Source of the DNA: Chondrosia reniformis
Lineage: Eukaryota; Porifera; Demospongiae; Chondrillida; Chondrillidae
Direction: 5' to 3'
DNA length: 64,000 nt
Assembly: GCA_947172415.1 (NCBI GenBank)
Contig: OX359189.1
Span: 1,324,501-1,388,500 of the forward strand
The translations under genes were made by a program, and so were the position numbers. Shown piece after piece: positions 47,001 to 59,982 of this stretch. The notes below the pieces were generated by a model that was given only the letters and a program-made list of their open reading frames with translations, did no database searches and was not told where the DNA came from. Within the stretch, counting starts at the first letter, position 1, and each line of letters begins with the position of its first letter.

Positions 47001-49001
47001 TGGCTTTTTCTTTTGTCCAATAATTCCCTTGCTGAATGTTATCAACCTTTTGCTTCTCTTTTATACCAAGAGAGTAAGTTTTGTTGCCTGCATGGCCAGT
47101 ATACGTACCCCTTAGATTGGTATTGCCAGAGAGATGATCCGACTAATGTGCTCTTTCTATTTGTATTGCAGTATAGTATGCAGCTTAACTTGGTACCCTC
47201 AAAGGAGGCTTTCAGAGCTGCTAAGAAGGACTTTACATTTCAACTGATTCTGTTGCTAACAGCGCTGGCTTGCCTGCTTCCCATTGGTTATGCCATTGCT
47301 AGGTAGTCAATTTCACTTAGGTATCATGTAGGCTTCTTGTCTTCTCCCTACTGAATGTTGTTTATGCTTTTTGAATCATTACTGCTTTTCATTTTTGGAA
47401 TGTATAAAAAGACCTTTCTATAGTGGCTTTGAGTATATATATTGTGTTTTTATGTACCAAGTTACCATGTGATTATCAAATTACTTTTTTTGCTCTCTGA
47501 AGTGTGAATTAAGTTATCAATAAGTTCACTGACTGTGGATAAGGTCACAAAATGGTTATCCACCAGTTCACTATATATTAACTGATTCTCTCTCCTGGTC
47601 TATAGGATGGTTCCAAGTTCAACTTGCTCTCCCTTCAGGTTAGTATATTAAAAGTAGTTAACTTTGAAGAATTGCCTCAAGCCTAATTTATCTGTGCAAT
47701 ACTAACTTGTGTATTGATAGAATTTAGAAAAATGTATACATTCCTTATTTACATTATTGTTGTTCATATATTTATATATATGTACATGCACAGGAGTAAG
47801 CAGTTTATCTATTCAATTGTGGAGTTTAGAATTGCTGATTTAACATGCAGTGGACAGGCTGCCGTTGGATTCTTCTTGTCTTCGGGATTTATTGTGCCAG
47901 CACTACTTTTCCTGTTGTAAGTGTGTACATAGTTTGCTTAAAGTAGAAATGGGGAAATACCCATGTACATACCAACACCTTCTTAAGCTGAGGTTACTTC
48001 CTTTTTATGCTATATATAGAGCGTTAATAGTTTTAATGGAGTGTGTGCCTGACCTGATATAGCGATATGTGCATGAAAGAATACCACTAGTCTCTTATTA
48101 CAACAATGTAGTTTGAAAACACTATTAATTGTACACGTACTCAAGAATGTGGTGTTGTGTACAATTGTACATTTCTGTATATAATTATGTCAAGATCATC
48201 TGTGATCTGTCTTTACAAAATTAATATAACATGTACATAATTCTCGGACCTTCTAGAATGATCATCATAGGGTTGAGCATGGCATATAGAGCTCGAGGAA
48301 CTACCCTTTCTCTACTCAAAAGGCAGCTTACACTGGTAGGTATATATCACGTAACATGCAATAGGGGTCTATGTAGAGTATTGCCAATGTAGCAATGGTT
48401 TTGTACTAATGGAATAGGGTTTAATTAGAAATTTTTGATGTCTACACAATTCACATATGCATGTAACTACAGTCTCACATAGCCACGTACACTATCTCTA
48501 TTCATTTATGCGCAGCAAGGTAGGGTGTGGTAGTTGTTATGCAATGCATACAATGAATAACATTAAAATAGCAATGAATATAATTAAGCACTTTCTAGTG
48601 TTATTCATTACAATTACCATCTGACTGTCTAATAAGGAACACTTCCAGTTTCCTACTACAGTAATGTATATACCAAATCATCCTCCTCTATACCTTATTA
48701 AGTAGTACTTTATTGTTAGGTTACTATAGATTTTCATTTGTTTCTATTTATATATTTGTAAATGTAGGAAAATGAAGATAAGGCATATCTGTATGAACGA
48801 ATGATAACTGCGTCTAGACGGCTTCGTACTTCAATTTCAGAGGCTACAGATGGTAATGTCAATCATCTTACTTCAACTTTAATGTCTATGGACTCGCTGA
48901 TACCGCTTGGTAGCACAAATGTTCCCTCAAATTGGCATGGATCCAAGGCGAGATTTGTTAAGATGTCAACATCAGCAGATTCAGCTTCTACAGACTTGTA
49001 A
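41050..49001 (+). CDS. Transmembrane channel-like protein, copy A
   Basis: Eighteen exons (41050-41156, 41682-41776, 42065-42404, 42777-42822, 42920-42998, 43128-43755, 44112-44253, 44711-44857, 45278-45420, 45734-45905, 46294-46391, 46461-46568, 46998-47073, 47172-47302, 47606-47638, 47794-47916, 48257-48335, 48768-49001) encode 926 residues. TMC proteins are multi-pass channel subunits, pore-forming in hair-cell mechanotransduction. Evidence: WPKIK...WELWHGHLKYIR before helix 1, QTYYIFLRWLFLLNLL, an extracellular Cys-rich loop, FAGWDYNIT, the TMC signature CWETVIGQIFWGQ, IPKSILDLIYLQAILWLGFF and STCSPFR. The N-terminus is basic (RRRSKNTKKKLKN). The start at 41050 has GGAATGG context; an in-frame ATG at 41011 is an alternative. 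AATAAA at 49294. Confidence 0.9.
42546..42760. mobile_element. Hairpin element, copy 1 (TMC-A intron)
   Basis: Arms pair across 42579-42633 and 42670-42733: ttcatcttttagtcttttga against the reversed right arm ttcatctttaatctattgag, then ctagagacgca in both. A longer copy of the same family is at 46700-46930. It is non-coding and resembles a MITE. Confidence 0.65.
44321..44446. mobile_element. Foldback hairpin with Penelope-end-like motif
   Basis: The arms tacagatgagcatcagtgac and its reverse (…gctgatgctcatctgta) enclose gatacaagttttgaacg/gaaacattcaaaacttgtatc. The loop has aaggtcttcatctgg, the phrase seen at the ends of the 5659-6160 element. It lies immediately downstream of TMC-A exon 44112-44253. 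Confidence 0.7.
46700..46930. mobile_element. Hairpin element, copy 2 (TMC-A intron)
   Basis: It shares the start ctgcaccaaa..tatctttgag and ggttcatctttagtcttttg with the copy at 42546. The reversed right arm reads ggttcatttttagtcttttg. The core contains a second small inverted repeat around aggagtctccttcagtgga. It is non-coding. Confidence 0.65.
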
Positions 49002-49347
49002 TATATAAAAACATTTATATACACATATGTGATATATACATGTACAAATATATTGTATATATTGGATATTTTCTAATAGTATAAATGTTCATGTAGACAA
49101 TTGTATGATGTAAAGAGCTCGAGCTCACTGCTGGTGCATGACTGAATTCGAAAGTAGCTAGTAAAGCTAGTGCATTCGAGCTTAGTTTGTATTGTCCATC
49201 ACCATTTTAGGATATCCGTAGAAACTTTATTTTGCAAGGGACTTTTTCTAGCGATATATCAACTGTTAACGGAAGTTAACTCATCCTTATATAAATAAAC
49301 CATTATCCACTGCACTCATCTGCAAACTGGCTCCTATAGTACCCGTG

Positions 49348-52300
49348 ATGTCCGAAATAACTGACCATACTGAAGCCCCGATTGATGTAGTCATTCAAAA
49401 TACAAGTTGTAAGTAGCTTTATATAATCAGTCTATCCTCCCTGCATGAGTGATGTGTCCTATATTATAGCTATGATATATTCTACGTATTGTGTCACAGT
49501 TAATAATAACGATTCAGGGAACAATGGTTTCGAAAGAGAAGATCGATCGCGAGTTGATAGTTCAGCTTTCAATTATCGGCATAGCAGAGGTGCAACAAGG
49601 AGACGAAGAACGGCCCGACGAGCTTTAGCACATGCTCAGAGGAACTCTTTGGCAGTGGATATATTGAACGTTAACGGGACTGATGAAGAAAGAGAACCTA
49701 CTGTTGAGTCAGAAGAACCGACATCACAAGAAGATGAAAATGATTATCTGTCCCTACAAGATAAAATTGATAAAAGCAGGTATAGAGCTCTATATTATAG
49801 ACAAGTTTTAAGGATGCAATTTCAAAACGGAATTTTGAGGATTTAATCACTATAGAACTTGTAGTAATTCCTGTCTGGATGGTAAAATTCCAACGCCCTA
49901 ATCAATGTATAATGAACTATTCATGTTATAGACTAAGTCTCTATGGAAAGGAATGAAGTGATATATGTTGATGATGGTTTTTGTCTATATATGGAATTGG
50001 TTATGTGCATGGTTTAAAGTGTTGAAAGAATCAACACATTGTATAATAATACTATAATAGTCCAGTCACCTACGTATATTAGTATTAAACATGTTTGAAA
50101 GCAGCCGTGAAGAGATGGAAAGGAAGGCAGTCAGAAGAGAGGGAAAGGAGAAACAACTGTTTATGGGACATGCATGTTTCCTTTCCCTCTCTTCATGGCT
50201 GCTTTCCTTTCCCTCTCTTCATGACTACCTTCCTTTCTATCTCTTCACGGCTGCTTTCCTTTCCCTCTCTTCATGACTGCCTTCCTTTCCATCTCTTCAC
50301 GGCTGCTTTCCTTTCCCTCTCTTCATGACTGCCTTCCTTTCCATCTCTTCACGGCTGCTTTCCTTTCCCTCTCTTCATGACTGCCTTCCTTTCCCTCTCT
50401 TCACAACTGCCTTCCTTTCCATCTCTTCATGACTGCCCTCCTATATCTACACTTTTTGTTATATCATTTACAGAAGAAACCAGAGAAATCGATCCAACAA
50501 TCAAGTAAATGCTACAAGGAAAGAGCTATTCATTCATGTGGTATGCTAGAAACTGCTTTTATTGTTCTATTCCCAATTGTCATGTAATGTTATATAATTT
50601 TTTTCGAAGCGTTTCATACATACATATATGTATTTATAACATTGTATATGAATGATAATTAGTATTTGTATCAAGAAAGTTATTGATCAGCAGCTACAGT
50701 AGTAGTTGTTTTGACCTTATATGGGTCATCATCAGCAAGAGAAATAAGATGGTGTTTAAATAGATGTTGGATTACAGGTTGTAACTGATGTCAGAGAATA
50801 GTGTCCCAAATAAAATTAGGATAAAGCTAAATTTATGGTAGTAGTGTTAAAGTCATCAGAATTTCTGAGATGAGAAAGCTACATACTATCCAGAACATCT
50901 ACAAAATTGCTTGAAAAAGATTGCTTACAGTCAAAACTTTCTAAATTCAAAAATTAAAGTTACTGTAACTGGTGCTCAGTAATGTTTTAATCAGTAACTG
51001 TATGTATAATATCTGTCGTGTCTATTTAGCAATGGCCAAAGATTAAAAGAAAGTTGATTTTAATTTTGAAGTGGGAAGCTTGGGGATCGAACCTGAAATA
51101 CATCAATGGTAAGCTCTATTATTGTTGGTTAATATATGTACATACGGATATAATAATTATTTAATATGACATGTACAGTTAATATGATGCCAGATTGGTC
51201 CAGCTGATATGTCACCTCTATATAAAGTATAGGAAACAAAGCCATTGCCCTAAGGTGTTCTTTATGCAAAGATTCAATTTCATGCAATCTAATATGTTGT
51301 TGTATATATTTTGTATAGGAAAATACGGCTCAGCAGTTGCTTCTTATTTCACATTTTTGCGATGGCTCTTTTTCCAAAGCCTTCTGATATCTTTGATCAT
51401 GCTATTGCTTGTGATAATTCCTCAATTTGCATGGAGAAATTCTGAAGAGGGACTGAGAGAAGTGCCAAAAGCTAGATCCCGTTTTACCATGTGTATAGCA
51501 ACTCTAAGCAGCAGTGGTGAAAATCTCTTTAATATGATCATGAATAATGAATGCCAGTTTGCTTGTGTGGCTGGTAATGATGTTAACAGCAGCATTGAAG
51601 TTATAAAAACTAAAGAATGTCGTTTTGGGAGTGCCTCGGGCAGTCGTCTTTTTGATGCCATCACCATGAAGACAAATTTATCAGAACTTTGTCCAAATGT
51701 CACAGGAGGGGAATGTCTACTGAAAGAGATTGAGAAAAACAAACTGTGTAATGTAACTTCCGATCCAATAGCTATATGCCCAGATAGTCGGGATGGTTTC
51801 CAGTTTGTTTTAGACTTTTTCACTGGTGAAGGGATTTTTGAAGACAGTGAGCTATTCATAGGGTGGTACACCAATGGCCTTATCAGAACAGTAACACCAC
51901 TAGGAAGTGTTACCTTCTACGATCTGCCAGTAGTTTATTTGTTAACTTCAGCTTTTGTTTACATTCTTTCTCTGCTCCTAATTCTCATAAGGTATGTATA
52001 TACGTACGTATATGCGTCTACATATATACTTACATACATTAAGAAATGTATATATAAGTTTCAATAAGCCTCAGCAACACATTTTTAAGCAATTGAATGT
52101 TTTGACCCGGAGGTCTTTATCAGCAATAAAATGAATGTATGCAACAAAAATCCTTATCATTATAAGTACATACGTATATGTACAAATATCAGTATTTAAA
52201 ATTTACACCCAAATACTTGCAGGATTGGTAAAACCTATCATGATCATTACACAAGGTTGGGGTCTCACATAGGAAAGGATGTCTGCAAAACTATATTTAC

Positions 52301-55300
52301 AGCTTGGGATTTCAACTTCTCAGATGGCCGTTACAAGAAGGGTCATCATAAAGCTCTCAAAAGGAAGCTTGCAGTAAGGCATCTTATGATAACTACTTGA
52401 TAATTGTAGAATAATTGTTAATGCCAAAATAGATTATAATACACTTTATGCAAAAAGTGTCCAAAATAGGAGATTAATACTATTTTCATGATAGGGATTT
52501 TTTTAATTATTGAGATGGTTCATGATGACAGGAAGTTAGAATGTTAAGTTTCCTCCTGGCTTGATGCCCTTTATCTAGATTCATCTCACCTGTCTTTTCT
52601 GGATCCTGATGGCTTCTTCAGCCCTTCTCCTTTGCCAGTGGCCATGGGTCTCCCTGTCTGTAATCTTGTCTTTGTCCTAAACAATTGAGTGGCCAGCCCT
52701 GATGTTGTAGAAGTACTAGTTTAAGGAAGGTGGTTATTTATTGGATTTATTTGTATATGTATATATTCTCCACATTAGGGTTACGTGTATATTATTGCTG
52801 TTATTGTTCTATCTTTAAAAGGAGCTAGCTGGTGAAGTAATTGGTATGAGTACCCAGAAATCCAGGAATATTAAAGAGTGGATCAAAATTGTGGCAATTA
52901 GAATAGCAACTAATTCAATAATAATCATCATGCTGATTGCAGGAGGTGTGGCTCTGTACTATACTGTTGAAGCCGTAAGTTGTGACCGTATGTACACATA
53001 TGAATGAATATGACATATACGTACGTATATACGTACATAGGATATATAAAATTAATGAGAAAGTGGCTATAAGACTAATGTTGTGTGATTCAGTTGTAGA
53101 GTGGATGAATTTCTAATACAGAGAGTAGTTGTTATTCATATTCGCACCTGAATGTACATTTACAATTTACAATATTAAATTCATTGTTTTATAGGAAATA
53201 CAACGTCTGGACACTAATCTTATTTCTACTGCTCTCATTCAAATCATGAATATAGTTTTTCCATTTATATTTGGACTACTCACCAATTTAGAGCAATACA
53301 GCAAGCCAAACCATGCTGTTATAGTCTCATTATTTAGGTAAATGATATTTGAATAGGGCGGCCATGTTTTTCAGCCATCCTATAATATGCTATATTAGTT
53401 GTTTGTAGTTTTGTTGTATATGCATTATAGGCATACCTGCTCATACAAAGATGGAGTAAGTTGTGCTCATATACAATATATCAGGGATCATGTTAAGAGA
53501 TTATAATCCCTTTTACATATGTGTAAGGACTATGTAATGCATGTATGTGTATATATATGTACATTTAAAATTCAAAATGTTATTTGTTATTTACTGTTAT
53601 TTGTTATTTGCTCTTAGGGTTCTGTTAGTGAGATTGTTTTCTTACATTTCCTTGATCGGCTTCATATTCATCCAAATTGGGTGCACTCAAACACCAAATG
53701 AAGAGAACCAGTGTTCCACTGATGATATTGCAATTCCAATTCCTGGAATAGAAACTGAAACATGTGCTTCAGTAAGCTACTATTTAGAGATCCAACGTTA
53801 AATGCAAATGTCTCTGTCTACAATTGTCAGTAAACATTTGATATTTTTAAGAACACATGCATTTTAGAAGACTCTGGCTTCTGTAAGTGTGAAATATTAT
53901 GACAAAGCACTTTAATATTGTGAAGGGACATTTGTTTGGTTTAATTTTAACTATATATATACATTTACATATGTTATCATTCAATGTCTGCAGTGTTGGG
54001 AAACCGTGGTTGGTCAAAACTTTTATAGTAATGCCATCGTGTTCCTATTTGTGGTCAATTTAGGAACAATTTTTGGTGATGCAATTAAGAAGTAAGTTTT
54101 TACACTCACACAGTGATCAAATAACTAAAGTACTATTTAGTTGCAATTGCTTGTTGACAATATATAGATTACATATATGTTATTAGAATTTTGTATACCT
54201 TTCTCCTTTCCGTAGTGCTCTCAGTCGTTTGTCAAAGTGGATGATTCTTCACGAGAAGATTCGAAATTACTTGAGGTCTCTCAGAGAGTTTGAGGTTCCT
54301 GATAGTATTGCTGATCTATTTGAAATTCAAATAATCTTCTGGTTTGTGCTGAGCATGCATCAAATATTATTATTGGTGCTTTTTAAGTGAGACTTAATTT
54401 GATCTGTTTCTGTATCTTGAAGGCTCGGTTTCTTCTATGCCCCACTGATCTGCTTGATTGCGACCTTAACATTATTAATACTGTTCTATGTCAAGAAGGT
54501 AAGTTCTGTATAGATGCATATTGTTTGAGGATGTATCTCCTAGTGATTAGTTCTACATACGTATATACGTACACTCCACGAATGTGTTGCAGGTAAAAAT
54601 ATATAGAAAGGGATGAATTTATATAGTAATACATAGCTACATTTTGAGCTCAGTTTAAATATATATAATATATGGATTAGTATATATAAACCAAATCAAA
54701 TTCAAATGGATTGAATCGAAATATTGTCCAGTTTTGGGTAAAAATTAATTTTAATAGTGTTTTATAATAACATTACTCATATTTGTTATATACGTAATGC
54801 CATTGAGCCATAAATACACTGTAATGAGAAGGATGTTAATTGTTTAGCTGCAGTGTATTCAATGTACGTATTTATTTTCTCCATCTCTACTATACAGTAT
54901 AGTATGAGATTAAACCTTCGTCCTCCATCAGACTACTATCAAGCATCAACTAAAGATTTTGCTTACTCCATCATTCTTTTCATTTTGGGGCTAATTTGTT
55001 TGGTTCCAGTTGTGTATGCAATTATCAGGTATAGTTCAGACATGTATAATACATGTCACAATTTACTTGCATATATATACAGAAGCATGTATTTCTCATT
55101 GTTGCGTAATAATATTATTATGCTGAATGATTTTTGATTGAATCTAGAATTTATCTATAATACTCTCTCCACATGCAGGCTCACTCCAAGTGCAAACTGT
55201 GGACCTTTTAGGTAGCTTAGTACAATGATGCAACTTGTACAGTACGTATGAGCAATATGTATATACATCTATAGGGATATGTCATTGATGTATGAGGTGA

Positions 55301-55893
55301 TTTTGGAGAGAGTAGAGACTTTTGATTGTAATGTACAAGCAGCCATAAAGTTTTTCCTCTCGTATGCATTTCTGTTGCCCATTATTTTGATTCTTGCGTG
55401 AGTTGCTGATTTGCCACATCAACTTGTCGTTGTGTACAATTGCAGTCATCAAAATTGTATTTTTTGTATAGTATCGTGTGCCTCAGTTTACTGATGCATA
55501 TTATTGCAACACGCAAGTCTACTAAACTACTTGCAGAACAATTGAAATTGGTAAACACTCTTGTCAAGTTACCTTCTTCTATTCCTTCTCTATCTACATA
55601 CATACACATATACTATCTATACTAAGAAACTATTTGTTATCTATAGATAAGTGCACTTAGCATGTGCATAATATATTACATTTATATTCCAGGAAAGTGA
55701 GCACAATGCTAGATGGAATGAAGTGATGTTGGAGAGATTTAGCAATCCAAATCCAAACAGCCCAAATGAAAATGATATTCCTTCAGAGACTAGTTTTATG
55801 ACAGCTGCAAGGGCTAGAAGACATAGAAGGCTCCAATCAAGAGAAATGGCTGGAGGGGAATTCCTAATGATGTCATTTCCTAGTCAAAATTGA
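49348..55893 (+). CDS. Transmembrane channel-like protein, copy B
   Basis: Seventeen exons (49348-49408, 49500-49779, 50474-50540, 51030-51108, 51319-51991, 52223-52373, 52822-52974, 53195-53337, 53618-53771, 53994-54091, 54216-54341, 54423-54498, 54898-55028, 55179-55211, 55275-55397, 55472-55550, 55693-55893) encode 875 residues. It has the same landmarks as copy A: WPKIKRKLILILKWEAWG, VASYFTFLRWLFFQ, FTAWDFNFS, signature CWETVVGQNFYS, YSMRLNLRP, SANCGPFR. From exon 51030 onward the exon phases match copy A, and eight exons have identical length (79, 143, 98, 76, 131, 33, 123, 79 nt). It starts 346 bp after the copy A stop, so this is a tandem duplication. The ectodomain loop and the cytoplasmic ends have diverged strongly. 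Confidence 0.9.
50096..50440. repeat. 26-bp polypyrimidine tandem array preceded by an inverted copy
   Basis: From about 50175 to 50440 two 26-bp variants alternate (tcttcacggctgctttcctt / tcttcatgactgccttcctt), a 52-bp dimer repeated about five times. Upstream, 50096-50148 carries the same sequence reversed (gaaagcagccgtgaagagat). The result is a purine-rich arm facing a pyrimidine-rich array on one strand. It sits in intron 49780-50473 of TMC-B. Confidence 0.9.
50660..50800. mobile_element. Fragment with Penelope-end-like motif
   Basis: gttgttttgaccttatatgg, gtcatcatcagcaagagaaa and ggattacaggttgtaactga follow the same order as the terminal repeat of the element at 5659-6160. Single end only; no open frame. 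Confidence 0.45.
52060..52740. mobile_element. Degraded repeat fragments in a TMC-B intron region
   Basis: At 52075-52130 the phrase gaatgttttgacccggaggt followed by ctttatcagcaataaaa is another copy of the Penelope-end motif. At 52540-52690, read on the minus strand, a short stretch encodes a charged segment (DRETHGHWQRRRAEEAIR) resembling the C-terminus of GIY-YIG-bearing retroelement proteins. Exon 52223-52373 lies between, so these are separate fragments. Confidence 0.4.
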
Positions 55894-57043
55894 CATTCAC
55901 TCTACATGCATATTTTCTAGAATTTTGTCCAAGCTTTAGTAACTGTACATGTCTAGCAATATATATATGTGTGTATATATCCATATGTCATACATTTTTA
56001 TATCCCATGTACAGTATTGATATTCCTGACGTTTACATTCCTGATGATGATGAAGTAAATTACAGATCCAAATTTTTAATTTTCATTTATATATATAATA
56101 CAGGGCAAGTATAAAGCCTTATAATAACGTGTATATGTATGTACATGTATATAAACAATGCAAACTCAAATACTTTATATATAAACACGTATACATGTAC
56201 ACCTCGATCTTGTATACTGATCATAAATTAAAAATATAACTTCTATAGCAAACATGATCAATATTGGTCTCCCTATTTAATTTGGAGTCATTAAAGTACA
56301 ATTGGCTAAGGACCATGCAGCTCACATGCATGGGCCCTAGCGCTTAATCCACTTTTTGGCTAAAGCACCAGCTAATCATACATCTGTAGGTTTAATAGTT
56401 GCAGATCCAAACTGTTCCCTTCTGTTTTCCGGTGCTTAAAGTACACTGAATGTTAAGCATCGTCTACTTGTACATGTGGATGAAGAATGGGAGCAGCATA
56501 TAGGATATAATTATGGAAAATTGTATGCATATGAATTCACGGTCTTATTTTAAAGCAAAAAATACGGACTATATATTGTTTATACATGCGAGCGCGTATT
56601 GGAGTTGTGTCATTACATGGCCTACGTGCTGCCAAACCTGGCTGTGAGTCGCTATGATTAACCAACGCTTCAATGTATTCCACGCTTTCCTATCCTGACA
56701 GAATTAAAACGAACTGTCTAACCTCGATATTTAATGATTCATTCCCTAATGCAGAGCACATTACCTAGTTCGCCATAAACGATCAAGTCCAAGTTAACTG
56801 CACCATCAGGTAAAGCGCCTTCCAAAACCGATTGTTCTTCTTTCTTTTTGAATGTTTTTATTTAACCTTTTGCATTAGAACGACTAATATCTCGAAGCCA
56901 TCGAAAAACAAACTTGGAAAGCCCGACGACCGTACTAAGGAATACTGTATAATAAGTATGGCTGGTGCTTAACATTTTATACAATAATAGTGTCATAGTT
57001 TATATATTAAGCTGGTGCTTAACATTCGGAGAAATGTATAATT
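55894..57043. other. TMC-B downstream region
   Basis: AT-rich DNA with no supported gene. A phrase tagtttatatattaagctgg followed by tgcttaacat occurs at 56997-57025 and, in shortened form, at 56961-56976; it recurs at 61500-61529. Confidence 0.4.
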
Positions 57044-57096
57044 GGGGCGAGCCTGAGCGAGCCCCACACTTACGTGAAGTACGCTTCCGCTGTCTG

Positions 57097-57125
<29 letters not shown>

Positions 57126-57129
<4 letters not shown>

Positions 57130-58077
57130 TAAGCATGTTTAAATACAATCAAGTACTACACAGTGCAAGTTACAAAAATTTACATGGATGCAAGTGACTC
57201 CCAAGATAATCACACTGAGGTATATAATATAATACGGATGCAAATGACTCCCAAAATAATCACAATCAGGTATATTAAACGCTACAAGACTTTAGCCACA
57301 CTGAAATTCTCAACTGCTGCATACAGAGTAGTAGTCTCTACAGATCATATAAGGTTAAACGCATGGCCTTCCAATTACCTTTTCACACCTAAGTATAGAC
57401 TGAAGATGATGCATCTGCCTGCCATTATCAGCAAAAATTCCAGTCTCATGCAGGGGATCTCAGCCAATAATCACCGCAGATTTGACTTGCCTTGAGTGTC
57501 AGCTAGGAGTACCGTTGGTTGCTTGCATGCATTCACATAAACAACAGGGTTAGAGACGATTTGGTAACTTGCACACAGGGACATAAAGGCTGGGGCCTTT
57601 AATTTATTTCATGAACAATGTCCCTTGTGTGCAAGTTACCAAATCGTCTCTAACCCTGTTGTTTATGTGAATGCATGCAAGCAACCAACGGTACTCCTAG
57701 CTGACACTCAAGGCAAGTCAAATCTGCGGTGATTATTGGCTGAGATCCCCTGCATGAGACTGGAATTTTTGCTGATAATGGCAGGCAGATGCATCATCTT
57801 CAGTCTATACTTAGGTGTGAAAAGGTAATTGGAAGGCCATGCGTTTAACCTTATATGATCTGTAGAGACTACTACTCTGTATGCAGCAGTTGAGAATTTC
57901 AGTGTGGCTAAAGTCTTGTAGCGTTTAATATACCTGATTGTGATTATTTTGGGAGTCATTTGCATCCGTATTATATTATATACCTCAGTGTGATTATCTT
58001 GGGAGTCACTTGCATCCATGTAAATTTTTGTAACTTGCACTGTGTAGTACTTGATTGTATTTAAACATGCTTAATAT
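57126..58077. repeat. Near-perfect palindrome 1, 952 bp
   Basis: The sequence from tatattaagcatgtttaaat at the left mirrors gcttaatata at 58077, centred at 57601. Arms are about 455 bp and almost identical; a 110-codon frame at 57163-57495 occurs identically on the minus strand at 58040-57708. The spacer is about 35 nt (ggctggggcctttaatttat). One single-base indel is seen next to the spacer. Confidence 0.95.
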
Positions 58078-59115
58078 AGCACTCCTTATTCCTACACATG
58101 GACAATTAATATATATATATATGAATGTGTACATGAATTTACTTGCACTGTATATAGAGTGGAATCTCATTATAGTGAAACTCATTATCTCAACTCATCT
58201 CAACTCAACTCATGAGCTTGCACGCACGCATATTTATCCAAATCCACCCCTACGTATCCAATTACACTCCTGCACACGTACACACATGGATAAGTAATAG
58301 AAAACATAAGAAGAGATGACGGAGCTTAAAGTACCACAGTTTTACTATATGGTCGTCTAAACGAATTTCTTTTATTTCTTTACATCAATATATATAGCAA
58401 CACTTTTGGCTTAAACTTAGCATGAACGTATACAAATACGCTTTATCTAACCTTCGCTACAACTCTCTTATTCGGTAGCTCCTTCTCGTAGGAGAGCGTC
58501 GACTTGTCATAGCCGTTCTTGAAAGGATGATCTTCTTTAGCAACGAGGCGGTGACGTTTTCGCAACGTCACAAGATTCTCAAAATGTGTGTACGGAGCGA
58601 CATACGAAGGTGTTGGTGACGCAATAGAAGAACATCACAATACATCACCAGCTTGCGCAATCGTAACTTTCAATTCTTCATTATATCTTGATTATTTTGC
58701 TCATTTAATTAAGCAAAACTTCGCCAGACATTTCTTATACACATGTACCATGATATATGTTGATTTCACAGTTATCTGACCAATTGATAATTTTTATTAA
58801 TATAACACATTGTTTCAATATAAATTTCCCATAGGTTTTCTATAGTCCTATGGCCTTTTATATGCAGACTTTGTCCTCTGTTTTCTAACAAACGGAGGCC
58901 TAAATCAAAAATCCCTTAATTTAAAATGAGTTTTATACCCTAAACTTTATGATGATATGCCCATTTTGTTTTTAGGTTCTTTCTTGGAGCCATATGAATT
59001 AATTAATTATATTATATTATATTATTTATTTATTTATTTATTTGGGGCGAGCCTGAGCGAGCCCCACACTTACGTGAAGTACGCTTCCGCTGTCTGTATG
59101 TGTATATATATATAT

Positions 59116-59982
59116 CAAGTTACAAAATTTACATGGATGCAAGTGACTCCCAAGATAATCACACTGAGGTATATAATATAATACGGATGCAAATGACTCC
59201 CAAAATAATCACAATCAGGTATATTAAACGCTACAAGACTTTAGCCACACTGAAATTCTCAACTGCTGCATACAGAGTAGTAGTCTGTACAGATCATATA
59301 AGGTTAAACGCATGGCCTTCCAATTACCTTTTCACACCTAAGTATAGACTGAAGATGATGCATCTGCATGCCATTATCAGCAAAAATTCCAGTCTCAGGC
59401 AGGGGGTCTCAGCCAATAATCACCGCAGATTTGACTTGCCTTGAGTGTGAGCTAGGAGTACCGTTGGTTGCTTGCATGCATTCACATAAACAACAGGGTG
59501 AGAGACAATTTGGTAACTTGCACACAAGGGACATAAAGGCTGGGGCCTTTAATTTATTTCATGAACAATGTCCCTTGTGTGCAAGTTACCAAATTGTCTC
59601 TCACCCTGTTGTTTATGTGAATGCATGCAAGCAACCAACGGTACTCCTAGCTCACACTCAAGGCAAGTCAAATCTGCGGTGATTATTGGCTGAGACCCCC
59701 TGCCTGAGACTGGAATTTTTGCTGATAATGGCATGCAGATGCATCATCTTCAGTCTATACTAAGGTGTGAAAAGGTAATTGGAAGGCCATGCGTTTAACC
59801 TTATATGATCTGTAGAGACTACTACTCTGTATGCAGCAGTTTTTCAGTGTGGCTAAAGTCTTGTAGCGTTTAATATACCTGATTGTGATTATTTTGGGAG
59901 TCATTTGCATTCGTATTATATTATATACCTCAGTGTGATTATCTTGGGAGTCACTTGCATCCGTGTATAAATTTGTAACTTG
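59116..59982. repeat. Palindrome 2, about 867 bp
   Basis: Second copy of the palindrome, centred near 59551. The left arm is truncated compared with copy 1 (starts at caagttacaaaatttacatg). The right arm has a small deletion (gcagtttttcagtg against gcagttgagaatttcagtg). Some base changes are shared by both arms of this copy but absent from copy 1. Confidence 0.93.

Noticed and set aside
57163-58040. Two identical 110-codon ORFs on opposite strands, and copies at 59100-59985
   Set aside because: They are the same sequence in the two palindrome arms; no recognised domain, no conserved start context, and the frame is broken in the second duplicate.
58588-58779. 63-codon ORF repeated at 60396
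   Set aside because: Repetition is due to the 2-kb duplication; composition and length do not support a gene.
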